DNA of 64,000 nucleotides, taken from the NCBI GenBank assembly GCA_900554695.1, contig USHV01000009.1, positions 1-64,000 on the forward strand, given 5' to 3'. Below, in pieces: positions 61,412 to 64,000 of the stretch. Below the pieces are notes generated by a model, which was given only the letters and a program-made list of their open reading frames with translations, was not told where the DNA came from and ran no database searches. The translations under genes and the position numbers were made by a program. The first letter of the stretch is position 1; every line of letters starts with the position of its first letter. The stretch comes from an uncultured Prevotella sp. (GTDB lineage Bacteria > Bacteroidota > Bacteroidia > Bacteroidales > Bacteroidaceae).

Positions 61412-61700
61412 TGAGATAACGTCTTAACGAATTATTTTTATGAAACGCTTTTAATGTCTGTCTCCGACACTGTTCAATTGAACGTAGAGTGACTTTTCTG
61501 CGCATGGTGTGCAGGTATTACTGGGCGCAATACACCCCGAAATACTTGCCGCACCATGCGTTTCGCGTTTCTTCGGATAATGCGTTCCAACGGAGCAACG
61601 CATACTTTTCGTTCTGATTTTGCGGACAGACTTCATGACAGACAGAGAATTTCTTCCCGTATAAGCATTGTTTTCTCCAGCCGGTAAGAAGACGATACGG

Positions 61701-62135
61701 GCGACTTTCAATTTATAACCTGATTTCGTTTTTTCCTTCTGAGTTTCCTTATATACCCCGAAAAATAAGCGCGTATTTGCGGACAGAACTTCCGTCGCGC
61801 GCAAATACGCGGATTATGAGAGGCATTTATATCATATTGATTATCAATGATTTATGTTTAAAGGGTATTTCCTTGCAATGCAAAAAGCACCATTTCGGCA
61901 TGCGAAATGGCCCATATTGGAGTGCGAAATGGTGCTTTTCATCCCCTGAAATGGGCTTTATCGCACTGCGAAATGGGCAATATCGGAAAGCGGAATCAGT
62001 ATTTTCGGACTATGGTTCAGGGTATATCATGAGGCGGTTTGGGGCGGAACAGCCTTCATAATGCCGGATTTAACATTTCTTCACATCTCTTTTGCGAAAA
62101 TATTTTGTCAAAATTTAGTCAAGAAAAATTGTAAG
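61701..62135 (-). repeat. 435-bp composite element F
   Basis: This is an inverted copy of element D (34797-35231) with the same length and abrupt ends. On the minus strand it has the TTGAC motif, five-unit array, AAACATAAATCATTGATAAT and the 12-bp inverted pair (61770-61781, 61800-61811). Most bases outside the array match. Confidence 0.88.
61882..61991. repeat. 22-bp-period array, 5 units (array F)
   Basis: The plus-strand cores are AAAAAGCACCATTTC, GAAATGGCCCATATT, GAAATGGTGCTTTTC, GAAATGGGCTTTATC and GAAATGGGCAATATC, with 7-bp linkers. The outer units match array D in the same element-relative orientation; the third is inverted. Confidence 0.9.
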
Positions 62136-62418
62136 TACATATTTCGTTTTTCAGTTAAAAACGGTGATGCCCGGTGGAGAAAAGGCACGCGAATGTTTTT
62201 TCTGACGGGCCTGAATGACGGGTCACGTTTGCAGTAATGAGTCATCGGCCTTGGCGGTATGGATTTGGATGAAAGGAATAAAGGCCGAAATGTCGTAAGC
62301 GATAAGGACAAGGGTGAAAGACAACCGAAACGGTTGAGGCCGTCAGTAAACACCATCCTGTCACCGCATTTGTGTTTTTTTTCGTGCGTTTACGGTGTGT
62401 ATTCAGAAATATTTTCCG

Positions 62419-62426
62419 TATATTTG
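62419..62426 (+). promoter_or_regulatory. -7 box of His-rich protein/receptor unit
   Basis: TATATTTG, followed by CACATTC, 97 bases before the His-rich CDS. Confidence 0.55.
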
Positions 62427-62522
62427 CACATTCATAAACATTTAGCCGTCAAGGTATTATGTGGCGACAGCGTGGCGGAAACGCCGCTGTGCCGCAGTCA
62501 TGTCAATGTAACGTAACCGGAT

Positions 62523-62861
62523 TTGAGCAAAAGATTACGCATACAGATATCTTTGTTCCTGCTTGTACTCTTCGTAGTGTTCAAGGCAGGAGCAACGTTG
62601 TTTGTACACGTTCACGTCATTGACGGAGTCAAGATTGTCCATTCCCATCCTTATTCGGGCAGCAATCACAGCCACTCATCATCTCAAATCCACTCCATAG
62701 CCTATGCCTCTGCCCAGCAGATGACAGCCCCCGGCGAATCCGCCACGCTGCATGTATGCCTTCATCTGCTCCATGTCTTTCTGCAGGACAGCACAGTAAG
62801 CGGTCTTGCAGCAGGCTGCATACATGGCGTCAAGAGCCGCGCGCCTCCTTATTTATATTAA
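62523..62861 (+). CDS. His-rich small protein preceding a TonB-dependent receptor
   Basis: This 112-residue product starts at TTG. It has one N-terminal hydrophobic helix (LFLLVLFVVFKAGATLF) and a histidine-rich stretch (HVHVIDGVKIVHSHPY, then HSHSSSQIHS), then a Cys/His pair region. Small His-rich proteins of this kind occur upstream of metal or metallophore receptors in Bacteroidales, so it may bind zinc, iron or another metal near the envelope. The function is inferred from composition and position only. Confidence 0.6.
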   Translation: MSKRLRIQISLFLLVLFVVFKAGATLFVHVHVIDGVKIVHSHPYSGSNHSHSSSQIHSIAYASAQQMTAPGESATLHVCLHLLHVFLQDSTVSGLAAGCIHGVKSRAPPYLY

Positions 62862-62970
62862 TATGTCATTACGGTATGTCGGGCATTGTCTGGCAGCACC
62901 GCCCTTTCCATCATGCCGGAAGCATTCCGCCGACGGCAGACAAACCATTTATCACACATATTAATACACA

Positions 62971-64000
62971 ATGAGACACCATATTTTAATGCTTGCGCTG
63001 GCACTGTACAGCGCATACGGCACAGCGCGTACCGACGGAAACGGACCGGTGACGGAGGGTAACGCGGTAGCCGTACACGTAATAGAGAAAGACAGTGAGG
63101 ACAATCTGCCTGGCGCGGTTGTAAAGATAAAGGAGACAGGACAGGCGGCTGTGACCGACGCAGACGGACATTGCCTGTTCCGAAACATTCCAGACGGGAC
63201 ATACACACTGACCGTCAGACTTCTCGGATACTCCACACAGGAGAAGAAAGTGAGCGTGAGCCGCGACTTCGCAGCCGACGTACACTTTGTCATGACAGCC
63301 GATGTCACCGTGACCGACGAGGTTGTCGTGTCAGCCAACCGCAACGAGACGAGCCGCCGCGACGCACCTGTCGTGGTGAACGTACTTAACAACAAGCTCT
63401 TCGAAGCGGTCAACTCGTCCGACCTCGCCAAGTCTTTGAACTACCAGTCAGGGCTCCGCGTGGAGAACAACTGCCAGAACTGCGGCTTCCCTCAGGTGCG
63501 CATAAACGGTCTGGAAGGCCCTTACTCACAGATACTCATCAACAGCCGTCCTGTGGTAAGCGCACTCTCGGGCGTCTACGGACTTGAACAGATACCGGTG
63601 AACATGATAGACCGCGTGGAGGTTGTGCGCGGAGGAGGATCCGCGCTGTTCGGAGCCAACGCAGTGGGAGGCACCATCAACGTCATCACAAAGGACCCCG
63701 TGAACAACTCCTTTCAGGTTTCATCGACGCTGTCAGACATGAACGGCAAGGCGTGGGAGCAATACTTCGGAGCCAACGCGTCGCTCGTGTCAGACAAGAA
63801 CACCTATGGCGTGGCACTGTATCAGTCATACCGCAACCGGAATCCGTACGACGCGGACGGCGACGGGTTCTCGGAGCTCGGCAAACTCAACATGAACAGC
63901 TTCGGACTACGCGGATATTACCGCCCGTCGCAGTTCAGTAGGCTGGGCATAGAGTATCATGTCACCAATGAGTTCCGCCGCGGCGGCAACAAGTTTGACC
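62971..64000 (+). CDS. TonB-dependent receptor, N-terminal part (runs off the window)
   Basis: This open frame from 62971 has no stop before the window end (343 complete codons). It has a Sec signal (HHILMLALALYSAYGTA), a carboxypeptidase-regulatory-like domain (PGAVVKIKETGQAAVTDADG), then a true plug domain: EVVVSANRNETSRRDAPVVVNVL (TonB box region), RVENNCQNCGFPQVRINGLEG and GGGSALFGANAVGGTINVIT. The CQNC pair in the plug is a feature I associate with a Bacteroidetes metal-receptor group. It follows the His-rich gene by 109 bp, so metal uptake is the likely role. Confidence 0.9.
   Translation, partial: MRHHILMLALALYSAYGTARTDGNGPVTEGNAVAVHVIEKDSEDNLPGAVVKIKETGQAAVTDADGHCLFRNIPDGTYTLTVRLLGYSTQEKKVSVSRDFAADVHFVMTADVTVTDEVVVSANRNETSRRDAPVVVNVLNNKLFEAVNSSDLAKSLNYQSGLRVENNCQNCGFPQVRINGLEGPYSQILINSRPVVSALSGVYGLEQIPVNMIDRVEVVRGGGSALFGANAVGGTINVITKDPVNNSFQVSSTLSDMNGKAWEQYFGANASLVSDKNTYGVALYQSYRNRNPYDADGDGFSELGKLNMNSFGLRGYYRPSQFSRLGIEYHVTNEFRRGGNKFD

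Larger units (their letters stand above)
61412..62522. other. 1.1-kb intergenic region with element F
   Basis: No gene is supported. It contains a 9-bp inverted repeat CGCATGGTG/CACCATGCG (61501-61509, 61552-61560), the 435-bp element F (61701-62135), a TATATTTG box (62419-62426) and a small hairpin AGCGTGGCG/CGCCGCT just before the His-rich gene. The minus-strand frame at 61451-61804 is not convincing. Confidence 0.65.

Noticed and set aside
61451..61804. 117-codon minus-strand gene
   Set aside because: It overlaps the end of element F, has no recognised domain, and the part outside the element is not supported by any motif.
391..61991. CRISPR arrays
   Set aside because: The units repeat every 22 bp with only 7-bp linkers, cores vary strongly, no unique spacers of 25-40 bp exist, and there are no cas genes in the window.
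62427..62522. cobalamin riboswitch before the His-rich gene and receptor
   Set aside because: The leader has a small hairpin but lacks the conserved B12-box sequence and the expected length of about 200 nt.

Overview
The window looks like a chromosomal segment of a Bacteroidales bacterium, most likely a Prevotellaceae member of moderate GC. The evidence is the promoter type (TTTG, about 19 bases, then TAnnTTTG, upstream of argS, pyrE, tRNA-Leu and the flippase gene), type III glutamine synthetase (glnN), the LL-diaminopimelate aminotransferase route (dapF-dapL), many short lipoprotein signals, and outer-membrane beta-barrel/TonB-dependent proteins. No rRNA, CRISPR array, prophage or recognisable transposase gene was seen.

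Layout. 0.8-5.2 kb: comF, recX and prmC on the minus strand, divergent from ribD and a UDP-glycosyltransferase-like gene. 5.5-11.2 kb: a secreted GH29 fucosidase, a monooxygenase-fold lipoprotein, an RNase H, argS and a tandem pair of lipoproteins. 11.8-14.9 kb: pyrE, a small SRPBCC protein, argH and a CxxC lipoprotein. 15.1-22.3 kb: a WG-repeat protein, tRNA-Leu(TAA), an abundant-looking TPR lipoprotein, a thioredoxin-fold lipoprotein, a ComM/YifB ATPase and a HAD phosphatase. 23.3-25.4 kb: a TonB-C protein followed by a membrane-spanning TPR/helix-turn-helix protein. 25.5-34.2 kb and 38.3-49.7 kb: two surface-glycan regions holding GT2, GT4 and fucosyltransferase-like enzymes, a LicD protein next to a fused cytidylyltransferase-reductase, a Wzx flippase, two related multi-span membrane proteins, a GtrA/HAD/UbiA set, two acyltransferases and a phosphoethanolamine-transferase-like enzyme. 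trpS, a BASS transporter and a GNAT lie between them. 49.9-55.8 kb: a HAD enzyme, glnN, dapL and dapF. 56.3-64 kb: two outer-membrane beta-barrel proteins, a His-rich small protein and the start of a TonB-dependent receptor.

The least expected signal lies between the genes. Seven long intergenic regions hold arrays with a strict 22-bp period, built from a 15-bp semi-palindromic core (two 7-bp half-sites around one base) and a 7-bp linker. Five arrays have exactly five full units (110 bp); one has six and one has ten. Half-sites of a few types are mixed in different combinations and orientations. Two arrays sit in 435-bp elements that match end to end, stop abruptly, and lie in opposite orientation about 27 kb apart. 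Individual cores are flipped between these two copies. Two more intergenic arrays keep the 22-bp period with unrelated sequence. Palindromes resembling arginine-repressor boxes cluster around several arrays. A separate small repeat carries a promoter -7 box at two loci.

Start sites were chosen by domain or signal-peptide fit, because Shine-Dalgarno sequences are weak in this phylum. Family names come from recognised motifs, not from searches.
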